From positions 4,456,001 to 4,520,000 of the forward strand of contig NZ_OY781981.1 in assembly GCF_963677565.1 (NCBI RefSeq): a stretch of DNA of 64,000 nt. The letters run 5' to 3'. Origin of the DNA: an uncultured Draconibacterium sp. (lineage in GTDB: Bacteria; Bacteroidota; Bacteroidia; Bacteroidales; Prolixibacteraceae). The notes below the pieces were generated by a model that searched no databases, was not told the DNA's origin, and saw only the letters and a list, made by a program, of their open reading frames with translations. Below, in pieces: positions 35,602 to 46,000 of the stretch (the stretch's first letter is position 1; each line of letters opens with the position of its first letter). The position numbers and the translations under genes are program-made.

Positions 35602-35669
35602 CCTGTTTTCAACGGGAAAGAACCGTGCAAACGGCATTTTTTAGGGCTACCGTAAATCGTTACGGAGCC
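35602..35669 (+). promoter_or_regulatory. Three consecutive hairpins in the acs leader
   Basis: CCTGTT/AACGGG (35602-35616) is followed by CCGT-GCAA-ACGG (35623-35634) with a six-T run at 35637-35642, and then by GGCT-A-CCGTAA paired with TTACGG-A-GCC (35645-35669). The middle one looks like a minimal terminator. Its ACGG could instead pair with the CCGT of the third hairpin, so alternative structures are possible. The last hairpin ends 44 bp before the acs start. Attenuation is inference. Confidence 0.45.
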
Positions 35670-35713
35670 TGTTTAACACGAATCATTTTCATAATAACCA
35701 AAAGATAGCTACT

Positions 35714-37636
35714 ATGGTAAACAAAATCACAAGTTTAGCCGAGTACTTCCAGAAGTACAAGGAAAGTGTGGCTGACCCCGATGCTTTTTGGGGGAAGATA
35801 GCCGAAAGTCATTACTGGCAAAAGAAATGGGACCAGGTTCTTGACTATAAATTTGAGGGGGAAGGTGCCCCCGATGTAAACTGGTTTGTTAACGGCAAAC
35901 TAAATATTACTGAGAATATTTTCGAGCGTAACATGTTTATGCGCAAAGATCAGGTGGCACTGATATGGGAACCCAACGATCCCAAGGAACCGGAAATAAA
36001 ACTTACGTATGGGGAACTTTTCGATAAAGTAAAACAGTTTGCTAACGGATTAAAAAAGATTGGCATAGAAAAAGGCGACCGTGTGGCGTTGTATCTGCCA
36101 ATGGTTCCCGAACTGGCTATTGCAATGTTGGCTTGCGCACGAATTGGAGCCATTCACAGTATCGTGTTTGCCGGTTTCTCGGCAACAGCCTTGGCCGATA
36201 GAATTAATGACGCCGAAGCAAAAGTGGTAATTACTTCCGATGGCGGATTCCGCGGCACCAAATCAATTCCGTTAAAAAGTATTGCCGACGATGCAATGGC
36301 CAATTGTCCATCTATTGAGCATTCAATTATCTTAAAACGTACCGAAGAAGATATAAAATGGGTGGACGGAAGAGATCTTTGGTGGCACGATCTGATTGCC
36401 GATGTTGATTGCGAAAACAAAGCCGAAACCATGGACGCCGAGGATGTACTGTTCATTCTTTATACTTCGGGTTCAACAGGAAAACCCAAAGGAGTTGTTC
36501 ACACAACCGGAGGTTATATGGTTTATGCCGAATACACCTTTAAAAATGTATTTCAATACAACGATGGCGATGTTTACTGGTGTACTGCAGATATTGGCTG
36601 GGTAACCGGTCACTCTTACATCGTTTACGGACCGCTGCTTACCGGGGCAACTTCCATTATGTTCGAGGGTGTTCCAACATGGCCTGACGCGGGGCGTTTC
36701 TGGGATATCGTAGATAAATACAAGGTCAACCAGTTTTACACTGCTCCAACCGCAATTCGTGCATTGGTTGCACAGGGCGACGAATGGGTTACCAAACACG
36801 ATCTGAGTTCATTGAATGTACTCGGAACGGTTGGTGAACCAATAAACGAGGAAGCCTGGCGCTGGTACCACGACCTGGTTGGAAAAGGCCGCTGCCCAAT
36901 TGTTGATACATGGTGGCAAACCGAAACAGGAGGTATAATGATCACTCCATTGGCAGGTATTACACCAACAAAACCATCATTGGCTACACTACCGCTTCCG
37001 GGAATTCAACCGGTTTTACTTGATCATGAAGGAAACGAATTAAAAGGCAACAGCGTGGAAGGAATTTTGTGTATGAAACACCCGTGGCCCGGAATGTTGC
37101 GCACTACATGGGGTGACCATCAGCGTTGCTATCAAACTTATTTCTCTTCCTTCCCGGGATATTACCTTACCGGCGATGGTGCTAAACGCGATGAAGAAGG
37201 TTACTATCGCATTATCGGACGGATTGATGATGTGATAAACGTTTCTGGTCACCGCATTGGAACAGCCGAAGTGGAAGACGCCATTAACCAGCATCCAAAA
37301 GTTGTTGAATCAGCAGTTGTTGGCTATCCGCACGAGATTAAAGGAGCGGGTATTTATGCCTATGTTATTTGTGAGGATATGACCGATGCCGAACTGGAAA
37401 ATATAGAAGCCGAAATTAAAGCGACAGTTAACAAATTTATCGGGCCAATTGCAAAACCTGATAAAATACAGATCGTCAGTGGCTTACCCAAAACCAGGTC
37501 GGGTAAAATTATGCGACGCATTCTGCGTAAAATCGGTGAAGGCGACGCTACCAATCTTGGCGATACCTCAACATTACTTGATCCGGGCGTAGTTGAAGAA
37601 ATTATCGACGGAGCAAAAGTTGAAGTTAAACGATAA
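35714..37636 (+). CDS. acs: AMP-forming acetyl-CoA synthetase
   Basis: Activates acetate to acetyl-CoA through acetyl-AMP, using ATP. The 640 residues show the adenylate-forming family motifs: YTSGSTGKPKG (P-loop), DTWWQTETGG, YYLTGDGAKRDEEGYYRIIGR and the C-terminal TRSGKIMRRILRK, whose Lys598 is the residue that GNAT enzymes acetylate in studied Acs proteins to switch them off. The two downstream plus-strand loci encode a GNAT fused to an acyl-CoA synthetase and a sirtuin, both relevant to that modification. A hairpin-rich leader precedes the gene and a hairpin follows it. Confidence 0.96.
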   Translation: MVNKITSLAEYFQKYKESVADPDAFWGKIAESHYWQKKWDQVLDYKFEGEGAPDVNWFVNGKLNITENIFERNMFMRKDQVALIWEPNDPKEPEIKLTYGELFDKVKQFANGLKKIGIEKGDRVALYLPMVPELAIAMLACARIGAIHSIVFAGFSATALADRINDAEAKVVITSDGGFRGTKSIPLKSIADDAMANCPSIEHSIILKRTEEDIKWVDGRDLWWHDLIADVDCENKAETMDAEDVLFILYTSGSTGKPKGVVHTTGGYMVYAEYTFKNVFQYNDGDVYWCTADIGWVTGHSYIVYGPLLTGATSIMFEGVPTWPDAGRFWDIVDKYKVNQFYTAPTAIRALVAQGDEWVTKHDLSSLNVLGTVGEPINEEAWRWYHDLVGKGRCPIVDTWWQTETGGIMITPLAGITPTKPSLATLPLPGIQPVLLDHEGNELKGNSVEGILCMKHPWPGMLRTTWGDHQRCYQTYFSSFPGYYLTGDGAKRDEEGYYRIIGRIDDVINVSGHRIGTAEVEDAINQHPKVVESAVVGYPHEIKGAGIYAYVICEDMTDAELENIEAEIKATVNKFIGPIAKPDKIQIVSGLPKTRSGKIMRRILRKIGEGDATNLGDTSTLLDPGVVEEIIDGAKVEVKR

Positions 37637-37650
37637 CTCTAAATAAGAAA

Positions 37651-37676
37651 CAGGCATCTTCATATGAAGGTGCCTG
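37651..37676 (+). terminator. Hairpin after acs
   Basis: CAGGCA-CTTC-ATATGAAG-TGCCTG forms a long stem with one mismatched pair, 14 bp after the acs stop. The sequence after it (CTTTGTTTCT) is only partly T-rich, so termination may be incomplete and allow read-through into the transporter gene. Confidence 0.6.
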
Positions 37677-37798
37677 CTTTGTTTCTCAACCTTCTTTTTT
37701 ACTAAACAGACAGACAGGACTTGTAAAAACATGTTCCTTTTGCGGAGCATTTTAAACCTATTCAAGTCCTCCAAAAACCAAATGAATTAAACAACAAA

Positions 37799-39094
37799 AT
37801 GAAAGGACTTAAAATAACTAACCGATGGGTAGTAGTAATTGGAGCAATATTGATACAATTAGCTCTTGGCGCTATTTATGCCTGGTCGGTATTTACCGCA
37901 TTGTTAACCGATCCGAATGGAACGTATGGTTTTTCTGCAACCCAAACAGCCTGGGTATTTTCGCTGGGGCTGGCCACATTTGCCGTTGTGATGGTTTTTG
38001 CCGGAAAATGGCAGGCCAAATCAGGACCAACTATAGTTGCCTTAACCGGCGGCCTTGTTTTAGGAGCCGGATATATTTTAGGAGGAATATTTGGAAGTTC
38101 ATTTCTAGCTCAATTATTATTTATTGGCCTTTTAGGCGGAGCAGGAATAGGACTCGCATACGTTGTTCCGATAGCAGTTGGCGTGAAATGGTTCCCCGAC
38201 AAAAAAGGACTCATTACAGGATTAGCCGTTGCCGGTTTTGGTTTTGGTGCAACCATCTGGGTAAAACTTGCCGGATCGTGGTTTGGCGGCCTGCTGAATA
38301 CCAGTAATGCATTTGGATTACCAGGTGTTCAAAGTGTATTTGTCATTTACGGAATTGTTTTCGCAATTATGGTTGTGTTGGGTTCGCTTGTAATGGTAAA
38401 CCCACCTGCCGGTTACAAACCCGAAGGCTGGGAACCACCGGTTAATCACAAAGCAAAAACGTCCGGTGGAGTTGAATTTGATTCCAGCCATATGCTTCGC
38501 ACCAAACAATTCTATGCCATTTGGGTAGTATTTATATTTTCAGCACTTGCCGGACTGATGGTAATTTATTGTATAAAACTTTTTGGTATTGATGCCCTGG
38601 AATATAACGGAATTGCAAATGCCGGTGTAATTACCGGAACAGCAATGGCCTGGTATGCTATTTTTAACGGTTTGGGAAGAATTGTGTGGGGAATGATTTC
38701 CGACAAACTGGGACGGAAAAAAGCCATATTTTTTATGACACTTTTTCAGGGAGTGATCATGCTAATGATCTACCATATTTTTATTCGATATGGTGTAACT
38801 TCCGGATTTATTGCCAGCGCCTGTGTAATTGGATTCAACTTTGGAGGAAACTTTGCCTTATTCCCGGCTATAACTGCCGACTTTTTTGGAAATAACACCG
38901 TTGGTAAAAATTATGGCTGGATGTTTACCGCTTATGGAATTGCCGGAATTGCCGGACCACAGCTAGCAGGTCATTTTAAAGATTCTGCCACAGCCTCTTC
39001 AGGTCCAATAGTATGGATGGCACCATTTATAATTGCAGGAGTTGCCTGCTTAATCGGTAGTGTAATCATTTTACTTACAAAACCACCGAAATAA
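37799..39094 (+). CDS. OFA-family (oxalate/formate antiporter-like) MFS transporter
   Basis: Probably carries a small organic acid across the inner membrane. The 431-residue protein has about 12 helices with WVVVIGAILIQLALGAIYAW at the start, typical of the OFA family, GKWQAKSGPTIVALTGGLVL and GRIVWGMISDKLGRKKAIF, the major-facilitator loop motif. Family members include oxalate:formate exchangers and carriers for formate, lactate or pyruvate. Being between acs and the acyl-CoA synthetase/GNAT gene, acetate or another short acid is a reasonable guess, but the substrate is not shown by sequence. Confidence 0.87.
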   Translation: MKGLKITNRWVVVIGAILIQLALGAIYAWSVFTALLTDPNGTYGFSATQTAWVFSLGLATFAVVMVFAGKWQAKSGPTIVALTGGLVLGAGYILGGIFGSSFLAQLLFIGLLGGAGIGLAYVVPIAVGVKWFPDKKGLITGLAVAGFGFGATIWVKLAGSWFGGLLNTSNAFGLPGVQSVFVIYGIVFAIMVVLGSLVMVNPPAGYKPEGWEPPVNHKAKTSGGVEFDSSHMLRTKQFYAIWVVFIFSALAGLMVIYCIKLFGIDALEYNGIANAGVITGTAMAWYAIFNGLGRIVWGMISDKLGRKKAIFFMTLFQGVIMLMIYHIFIRYGVTSGFIASACVIGFNFGGNFALFPAITADFFGNNTVGKNYGWMFTAYGIAGIAGPQLAGHFKDSATASSGPIVWMAPFIIAGVACLIGSVIILLTKPPK

Positions 39095-39105
39095 ACAAGT
39101 AAAGG

Positions 39106-39132
39106 AAAAGCGTCTGAAAAGGCGCTTTTTTT
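39106..39132 (+). terminator. Intrinsic terminator after the OFA transporter
   Basis: AAAAGCG (39106-39112) pairs with CGCTTTT (39123-39129) around a ten-base loop, continuing in a T run. Confidence 0.85.
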
Positions 39133-39396
39133 ATAAAATCCAGCGGGATTACCGGCGTCATGCTTTAAAACACCCTATTTTAGAAATTGTTGTACAGCAT
39201 ATTTTCACCTGTCTCTTTGTCCAATAATATTCACAACAAACTATACTTCTGAACTTTAGATACAATACCCTTAAAAAATCGTACCTTTCAATGCATTTTA
39301 GAACTTGGCATTTTTTAATGAAATTTATAACCTGAATGAACTGATACAATGATTCAGAAACCTTAATCATCCGATTGAACCAAAAAATTTTGTTGT
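39133..39396. other. Intergenic region before the ADP-forming synthetase/GNAT gene
   Basis: About 260 bp with no open frame and no clear promoter match; TACCTTTC near 39284 is the nearest to TAnnTTTG. The stretch near 39140-39165 (ATTACCGGCGTCATGC) resembles dispersed intergenic repeats. Confidence 0.4.
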
Positions 39397-42093
39397 ATGG
39401 CCATAAAAAAACTCGACAGTATCTTCCGACCAAAGCGAATTGCGCTGGTTGGAGTCTCAAATAATCCGGACAGTGTTGGTGGAATTACCCTAAGAAACCT
39501 TGTTGGAGGAGGTTTTAACGGTGTTGTTTATCCCGTAAATCCAAGACGCGAAGCAGTATTTGGAATTCCCTGTTATCCGGATGTAAAAAGCCTTCCCAAA
39601 ACACCCGATCTGGCTGTTATTATGACTTCTGCCGAAGCCGTTCCTCAATTAGTAAGAGATTGTGGAGAAGCCGGAATTCATGGTGTAATCATTATGTCGG
39701 CCGGTTTTAAGGAATCAGGCGATGAAGGAAAAGCGCTTGAAGAAAAGGTAAAAGCAGAAAAAGTTAAATTCCCCGATCTACGTATCATTGGGCCAAACTG
39801 TTTGGGAATATTAGTCCCCGGACTGAACATGAATGTAAGTTTTGCATCGCGAATGCCCAAAAAAGGCCACGTAGCTTTCATTTCACAATCCGGAGCTTTA
39901 TGCACTTCAGTACTCGACTGGGCTTACGAATCGAATATTGGTTTTTCCAATTTCGTTTCCATCGGTAACTCAATGGATGTGAGTTTTGGTGACCTTATCG
40001 ATTATTTCGGACAAGATCCGAACACAAAATCGATCGTGCTTTATGTAGAATCGATTGCCGATGCACGTACATTTATGTCGGCAGCCAGAGCTTTTTCGCG
40101 CGAGAAACCAATTATCGTTTATAAATCAGGCCGCTATCCGGAGTCTGCTGCTGCAGCAGCATCACACACAGGAGCCATGGCCTCTGAAGATTCGATTTAT
40201 GATGCAGTATTTAGGAGAGCTGGTTTGGCAAGGGTTTTCGACTTCGGAAACATTTTTGACTTTACCGACCTGGTAGGCCGAAAACGGATACCAAAAGGAA
40301 ACAACCTGGCAATTGTAACCAATGCAGGTGGACCGGGAGTTATGGCAACCGACTCGCTTATTTCAATGGGTGGCAGACTGGTTACCTTGTCGGAAGATAC
40401 CATGCAGAAACTTAACGATTTTCTGCCACCGTTCTGGTCGCATGGCAATCCGGTTGATGTGCTCGGAGATGCAACTCCACAGCGTTTTGCTCGGGCAACC
40501 GAAATCGTTTTGGAAGATAAAAAGGTTGACGCAGTTCTCGTTCTACTCACACCTCAGGCAATGACAAATCCAACTGCAACGGCACAAGCCATTGTTGACA
40601 TGTCGAAAAACACCACAAAATCGATTATGGCAGCGTGGTTGGGAGGAACAGCAATGCGCGAAGGAGTTCAAATACTAAATCAAAACGGCATATCAAATTA
40701 TATTGCACCTGAACAAGCTATCAGGGCTTTTATGACACTCTCTGATTATTCTGAAAACCAGGAAATGCTTTATGAAACACCGCGTGAAGTCCCGGTTTCA
40801 TTTCAGTACGATAGAAATGAGCTGCGAGAAAAGTACCTGAGCGACATATTTCCTAAAGCCAGAATCCTGAATGAAGATGATTCGAAAATGCTGGTGAACG
40901 ATTATGGGATAGACACCACCCACCCCACGCCGGCTGCAACTGAAGAGGAGGCTGTAAAAATTGCAGAGAAAAAAGGTTATCCTGTGGTTCTTAAGATTTA
41001 TTCGCCCGATATCATTCATAAATCAGATGTTGGTGGAGTTGCTCTGAATATAGAAAACGAAGATATGGTTCGGGCAACTTTCCGAAATATGATGCGAACA
41101 GCAGCTGAAAAACGCCCCGACGCTAAAATTGAAGGTGTAACCGTTCAAAAAATGGTTGACACCAAAGATGGTATCGAACTGATAATCGGGACAAAAAAAG
41201 ATCCGGTGTTTGGAACGGTAATGCTTGTTGGTATGGGCGGAACAACTGCCGAATTGTTTAAAGATCAGCGCTTGGAATTTCCTCCGTTAAACGAGCGACT
41301 GGCAAGGCAAATGCTAAGTTCGCTGAAAATTTACCCTCTGCTGGAAGGCTGGCGTGGCGATGCTCCAAAAAATATCGATAAACTTATTGAAGCACTTATC
41401 CGCATGTCGTACCTGGCAGCAGATTATCCTGAAATTGAAGAACTCGATATCAATCCGTTAATTGTAACACCAAAAGATGTTATTGCGCTTGATGCCCGAA
41501 TTGTTGTAGATGAAAAGTTGCTGGCTACACCGGTAAAAGAATACTCGCATTTGGTTATGCGTCCTTATCCGGAGAGTCTTATAAAAGAAACTACTCTTCG
41601 CGATGGCACACCAATTACTCTTCGCCCCATTCGGCCTGAAGACGAACCGATGTGGCTCGTATTGTTGGGAAGCTGTTCAAAAGAATCGATTTATCATCGT
41701 TTCCGTTACGATTTTTATTTTGATTCGCACGAGGTGGCATCGCAATTCTGTTTTATTGATTACGACCGTGAAATTGCCATTGTTGCTGAACACGAAAAAG
41801 ATGACGGGAGCAAGGAACTGATAGGTGTTGGGCGGTTAATTGCCGATCCGGATGTGGAGGTAATGGAATATGCCGTTTTGATTACCGATAAATGGCAGAA
41901 AAAAGAGCTTGGATTTACACTAACCAATTACTGTCTCGAAATTGCCCAATCGCGCGGAATAAAAAAACTGGCAGCTGAAACCACACGCGATAATAAACCT
42001 ATGATATCGGTTTTCCGAAAACTGAATTTCAAAATCAGGTTTAACGAAGATACAACCGTTTCTGTTTCTAAAGACCTGGAAATGGAAACATAA
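39397..42093 (+). CDS. ADP-forming acyl-CoA synthetase fused to a GNAT acetyltransferase (Pat/ACD-like)
   Basis: The 898 residues combine a CoA-binding domain (about 8-140; IALVGVSNNPDSVGG), succinyl-CoA-synthetase-like ligase domains (about 150-460), an ATP-grasp domain (about 490-710; DGIELIIGTKKDPVFG) and a C-terminal GNAT domain (about 735-895; ITLRPIRPEDEPMW). This is the layout of protein lysine acetyltransferase Pat, which acetylates Acs. In enteric Pat the synthetase part lacks the phosphorylated His. Here SHTGAM retains it at His257, so the protein may also interconvert acetyl-CoA and acetate with ADP. It sits between the OFA transporter and a sirtuin, downstream of acs. Which activity dominates cannot be decided from sequence. 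Confidence 0.9.
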   Translation: MAIKKLDSIFRPKRIALVGVSNNPDSVGGITLRNLVGGGFNGVVYPVNPRREAVFGIPCYPDVKSLPKTPDLAVIMTSAEAVPQLVRDCGEAGIHGVIIMSAGFKESGDEGKALEEKVKAEKVKFPDLRIIGPNCLGILVPGLNMNVSFASRMPKKGHVAFISQSGALCTSVLDWAYESNIGFSNFVSIGNSMDVSFGDLIDYFGQDPNTKSIVLYVESIADARTFMSAARAFSREKPIIVYKSGRYPESAAAAASHTGAMASEDSIYDAVFRRAGLARVFDFGNIFDFTDLVGRKRIPKGNNLAIVTNAGGPGVMATDSLISMGGRLVTLSEDTMQKLNDFLPPFWSHGNPVDVLGDATPQRFARATEIVLEDKKVDAVLVLLTPQAMTNPTATAQAIVDMSKNTTKSIMAAWLGGTAMREGVQILNQNGISNYIAPEQAIRAFMTLSDYSENQEMLYETPREVPVSFQYDRNELREKYLSDIFPKARILNEDDSKMLVNDYGIDTTHPTPAATEEEAVKIAEKKGYPVVLKIYSPDIIHKSDVGGVALNIENEDMVRATFRNMMRTAAEKRPDAKIEGVTVQKMVDTKDGIELIIGTKKDPVFGTVMLVGMGGTTAELFKDQRLEFPPLNERLARQMLSSLKIYPLLEGWRGDAPKNIDKLIEALIRMSYLAADYPEIEELDINPLIVTPKDVIALDARIVVDEKLLATPVKEYSHLVMRPYPESLIKETTLRDGTPITLRPIRPEDEPMWLVLLGSCSKESIYHRFRYDFYFDSHEVASQFCFIDYDREIAIVAEHEKDDGSKELIGVGRLIADPDVEVMEYAVLITDKWQKKELGFTLTNYCLEIAQSRGIKKLAAETTRDNKPMISVFRKLNFKIRFNEDTTVSVSKDLEMET

Positions 42094-42119
42094 AAACTTT
42101 TCGAAATTAACTTTGTTAT

Positions 42120-42152
42120 CTCCCGGTAAACAACAATGTTTCCGGGAGTTTT
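42120..42152 (+). terminator. Intercistronic hairpin between the GNAT fusion and sir2
   Basis: CTCCCGG-T-AAAC pairs with GTTT-CCGGGAG, an 11-bp stem with one bulged T and a six-base loop, followed by TTTTAAATT. It starts 26 bp after the synthetase stop and ends 11 bp before the preferred sirtuin start. It can act as an intrinsic terminator or as an attenuator that lowers sirtuin expression. Confidence 0.7.
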
Positions 42153-42159
42153 AAATTAT

Positions 42160-42927
42160 ATGAGTTCTACGAAACTAACAAAATCACTAATCGATAAACT
42201 TTGGCAGGCGTCGTTCCTTATCCGAAACGCGAAGTATGCCGTGGCGTTTACCGGTGCAGGAATTTCTGTTGAAAGTGGAATTCCGCCTTTCAGAGGCGAA
42301 AACGGATTGTGGAACACTACCGATCCTATTTTTCTTGAAATTGAATTCTTTCGGAAAAAACCACTTCAATCGTGGAAAAAAATAAAAGAAATATTTTACG
42401 ATAGTTTGGGCGATGCCGAACCAAACATTGCACATCTTATGCTTTCAAAAATGGAAGAACGCAGTTTTGTTGAAACGGTTATTACTCAGAACATCGATCA
42501 CCTTCATCAAAAGGCCGGCAGCAAGTATGTTTATGAACTTCATGGTACCTACAAACAGTTAATTTGCACCGAATGCAGCTCGGAGTACGACATGAGTTTT
42601 GCCGATTTGAACTACCTCCCTCCCACATGTTTTGTTTGTAAAGGCATTTTAAAACCCGACATGGTATTTTTTAACGAACCCATCCCCGCATTTGCAAAAA
42701 AACGTTCGTTTCAGGAAGCCGCCAAAGCAGACGTGCTAATTATAATAGGAACAAATGCAGAAGTTTTACCGGCCGCAGAAATTCCGGTTGTAGCTAAAAA
42801 CAACGGTGCAAAAATCATCGAGATAAATATAAAACCCTCTCATTTCACGCACACGGTCACAGATATTTTTCTTGAAATGAAAGCGACCGAAGCCATGAAC
42901 GAATTGGGTAAATTATTGTACCTATGA
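42160..42927 (+). CDS. Sir2-family NAD-dependent protein deacetylase
   Basis: Removes acetyl groups from protein lysines with NAD+ and can reactivate acetylated Acs. The start is set at MSSTKLTKSLIDK (42160, 255 residues) because the in-frame ATG at 42136 lies inside the intercistronic hairpin. Motifs are FTGAGISVESGIPPFRG (NAD binding), TQNIDHLHQKAG, YELHGTY with the catalytic His, and the zinc site CTECSSEYD...PPTCFVCKG. The Tyr-x-x-Arg pair that marks desuccinylase-type sirtuins is not visible, which favours deacetylase activity. It is 66 bp downstream of the acetyltransferase fusion, a likely functional counterpart. Confidence 0.93.
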   Translation: MSSTKLTKSLIDKLWQASFLIRNAKYAVAFTGAGISVESGIPPFRGENGLWNTTDPIFLEIEFFRKKPLQSWKKIKEIFYDSLGDAEPNIAHLMLSKMEERSFVETVITQNIDHLHQKAGSKYVYELHGTYKQLICTECSSEYDMSFADLNYLPPTCFVCKGILKPDMVFFNEPIPAFAKKRSFQEAAKADVLIIIGTNAEVLPAAEIPVVAKNNGAKIIEINIKPSHFTHTVTDIFLEMKATEAMNELGKLLYL

Positions 42928-43082
42928 ATTATCATTGCTGATTTCAAAAAATATGTTTACAATTAAACTCCATTTCAAATTAAGTTAAATGAAACGAACA
43001 TGCAAAACAGTTCCCCAAAAAGGATTGTTACAATACGTACGAGTTACATATTATATCACAAAAAACATATAATTATTTTAGT

Positions 43083-46000
43083 ATGAATAAAATTGTATCA
43101 AAAACATTGTCACTGATTTTATTACTTGTTTTTGCAACTGTAGTCAATGCAAAAGACGATTCAAGATTGCTGCGTTATCCTGATATCAATAACGATTTGG
43201 TAGCATTTGTTTATGCCGGCGATATCTGGACCGTCAGCTCAAACGGTGGCGATGCCAACCGGTTAACATCACACGAAGGGCTTGAATTATTCCCCAAGAT
43301 TTCTCCCGATGGAAAGTTGATCGCATTTTCGGCCGAATACTCGGGTACCCGTCAGGTTTATGTTATGCCTGCAGAAGGCGGAACACCTAAACAACTCACG
43401 TATTACAACTCCGTTGGGATGATGCCTCCACGAGGAGGTTTCGACAATGTGGTGCTCGACTGGACACCCGACAGTAAAAACATCTTAATTCGAGGTAACC
43501 GAACGATTTGGGGACAGCGAAACGGAAAATATTTCTTAGTGAATATTGAAGGTGGACTCGAAAAACCATTGCAGATTATAAACGGTGGTTTTGCGGCTTT
43601 TTCGCCTGATGCTACAAAATTGTGTTTCACGCCCGTGGATCGCGAATTCCGCTCGTGGAAAAGATACAAAGGCGGAAGGGCAACCGAACTCTGGATTTAC
43701 GATCTGGAAAAAGATATTTCAGAACAAATTACCGATTTTAAAGGATCTGACCAGTGGCCAACATGGTTTGGGAATGAGATTTTCTTTGCTTCCGACCGTG
43801 ATTTGAAATTCAATATTTACAGCTACAATACCGACACAAAAGAGGTAAAACAAATTACCAATTTCTCTGATTTTGATGTGATGTGGCCATCGGGTGAAAA
43901 TGGACAGATTGTATTTGAAAACGGCGGATACATTTATAAAACCAATCTGGAAAATGGTAAAACCACAAAACTTACTATTAATCTGCATTTCGACAATCCG
44001 AATCTGTTACCCTACTTCAAAAATGTAGCCGACAATATTCACAGTTACAGTGTTTCGCCAACTGCAAAACGTGCTTTATTTGATGCCCGCGGCGATATTT
44101 TCTCTGTTCCTGCAGAGAAAGGAATTACCGAGAATTTAACCAACACGCAAGGCGTTCGGGAAATTTTTCCACAGTGGTCGCCCAACGGGAAATACATTTC
44201 GTACTATTCGGATGAAGGTGGTGAATACGAAATTTACCTGCTGGAGAATAAAGAAGGTGCCGAGCCTGAGAAGATAACCAAAAACTCATCGGCATGGAAA
44301 TACGACAGTGAGTGGTCGCCAAACAGTAAATACATGGTTTATTCCGACCGCACTTTAAACCTGAAATTACTGAATGTTGAAACAAAAAAAGAAGTTACGA
44401 TAGACCATGCTGCACAAAGCGAGATTCGTTCTTACAATTTCTCGCCTGATTCGAAATGGGTTACTTATACCAAAGAAGCAGCAAACGGACAAACTGCCAT
44501 TTGGGTGTACAACATTGAAAACGAAAACACAATCCAGCTAACCGACGACCGTTTTAACGATTATTCTCCGGTGTTTTCAACCGATGGAGAATACATGTTC
44601 TTCCTGTCGGATCGCGATTTCAACCTCGATTTTTCAAGCTTCGAATTTAGCTATGTCTACAACAATTCTACGCGCATTTATGCGATGATACTGAAAAAAG
44701 ACGGCGAGAATATTTTCAAATTCGAGAACGATGTCGAGCCGGTAAAATCAGACGAAGAAAAAGCGGAAGACAATGGCAATGAAGAAAAGGATAATGACGT
44801 GGTAATTGATGTTGAGGACATTAATCAGCGTATTATCGCTCTGCCACTTAATTCGGGTGATTACAGGAATTTGCTGGCTGTTGAAAATGGTGTAATGTAC
44901 ATGAGTAATGGAAAATTGCAGCGTTACAATTTAAAAGACAAGAAAGAGGAAACGATAGTAGAAGGAGCTCGTCAGGCGATTGTTTCTGCCGATGGTGAAT
45001 CGATTCTATACCGTCCCGGAAGGGATTTTGCCATTGCCAAAATAAAACCCGGAATAAAATCGGGAGATGGCAAATTGAACCTTGACAATCTGGAAATGAA
45101 GATCGATCCGCAACTGGAATGGGCACAAATATACAAAGACGGCTGGCGGATTTTCCGCGACTATTTTTACGTGAACAACATGCATGGTGTTGACTGGGAA
45201 GCGGTAAAAGAAAACTACCAGCAACTACTGCCTTATGTTGGTCATCGCGCTGACCTTGACTACCTTTTCCACGAAATTATCTCGGAAGCAAATGCCGGTC
45301 ACGCTTACGCCAACTGGGGCGATTTTAAACAGGTAAAACGTGTTGACGGCGGTCTTTTGGGTGCCGTTCTCACCGCCGACACAAAAGCCGGACGTTATAA
45401 AATCTCGCAAATTTACGAAGGTCAGAACTGGAACGAATCGCTTCGTTCGCCATTAACAGAACAGGGAATTGATGTAAACGAAGGCGACTATATTATTAGC
45501 ATAAACGGCAAAAACATTACAACTGACGATAATCCTTACCTGGCTTTGGAAAACACAGCCGGTAAACGAATTGAGATAAAAGTGAATGCCGAGCCAAATG
45601 CAAATGGAGCACGTTCGTCGATGATAAAACCGATTTCAAGTGAGCAGAATTTACGTTACTATAACTGGGTTCTAGAAAGACGCGCGATGGTAGACAAACT
45701 TTCCGGCGGACGCATTGGTTATATCCACGTACCAAACACTGCCGTTGAAGGAAACCGCGAGCTTTTCAAAGGAATGTATGCTTACCACAACAAAGAGGCG
45801 CTGATTATTGACGACCGCTACAACGGAGGTGGATTTATACCCGATGTTATGGCCGACCTGCTCGACAGAAAAACGCTGAGCTACTGGCAAAGAAATGGCT
45901 TAACACCAATGAAAACACCGGCCATTGCACACGACGGGCCAAAAGCAATGTTGATCAATGGTTATTCCTCATCGGGTGGCGATGCTTTCCCCTATTACTT

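Noticed and set aside
42136..42159. Upstream start for the sirtuin
   Set aside because: The ATG lies within the loop of a stable hairpin, and the ATG at 42160 directly precedes the conserved domain.
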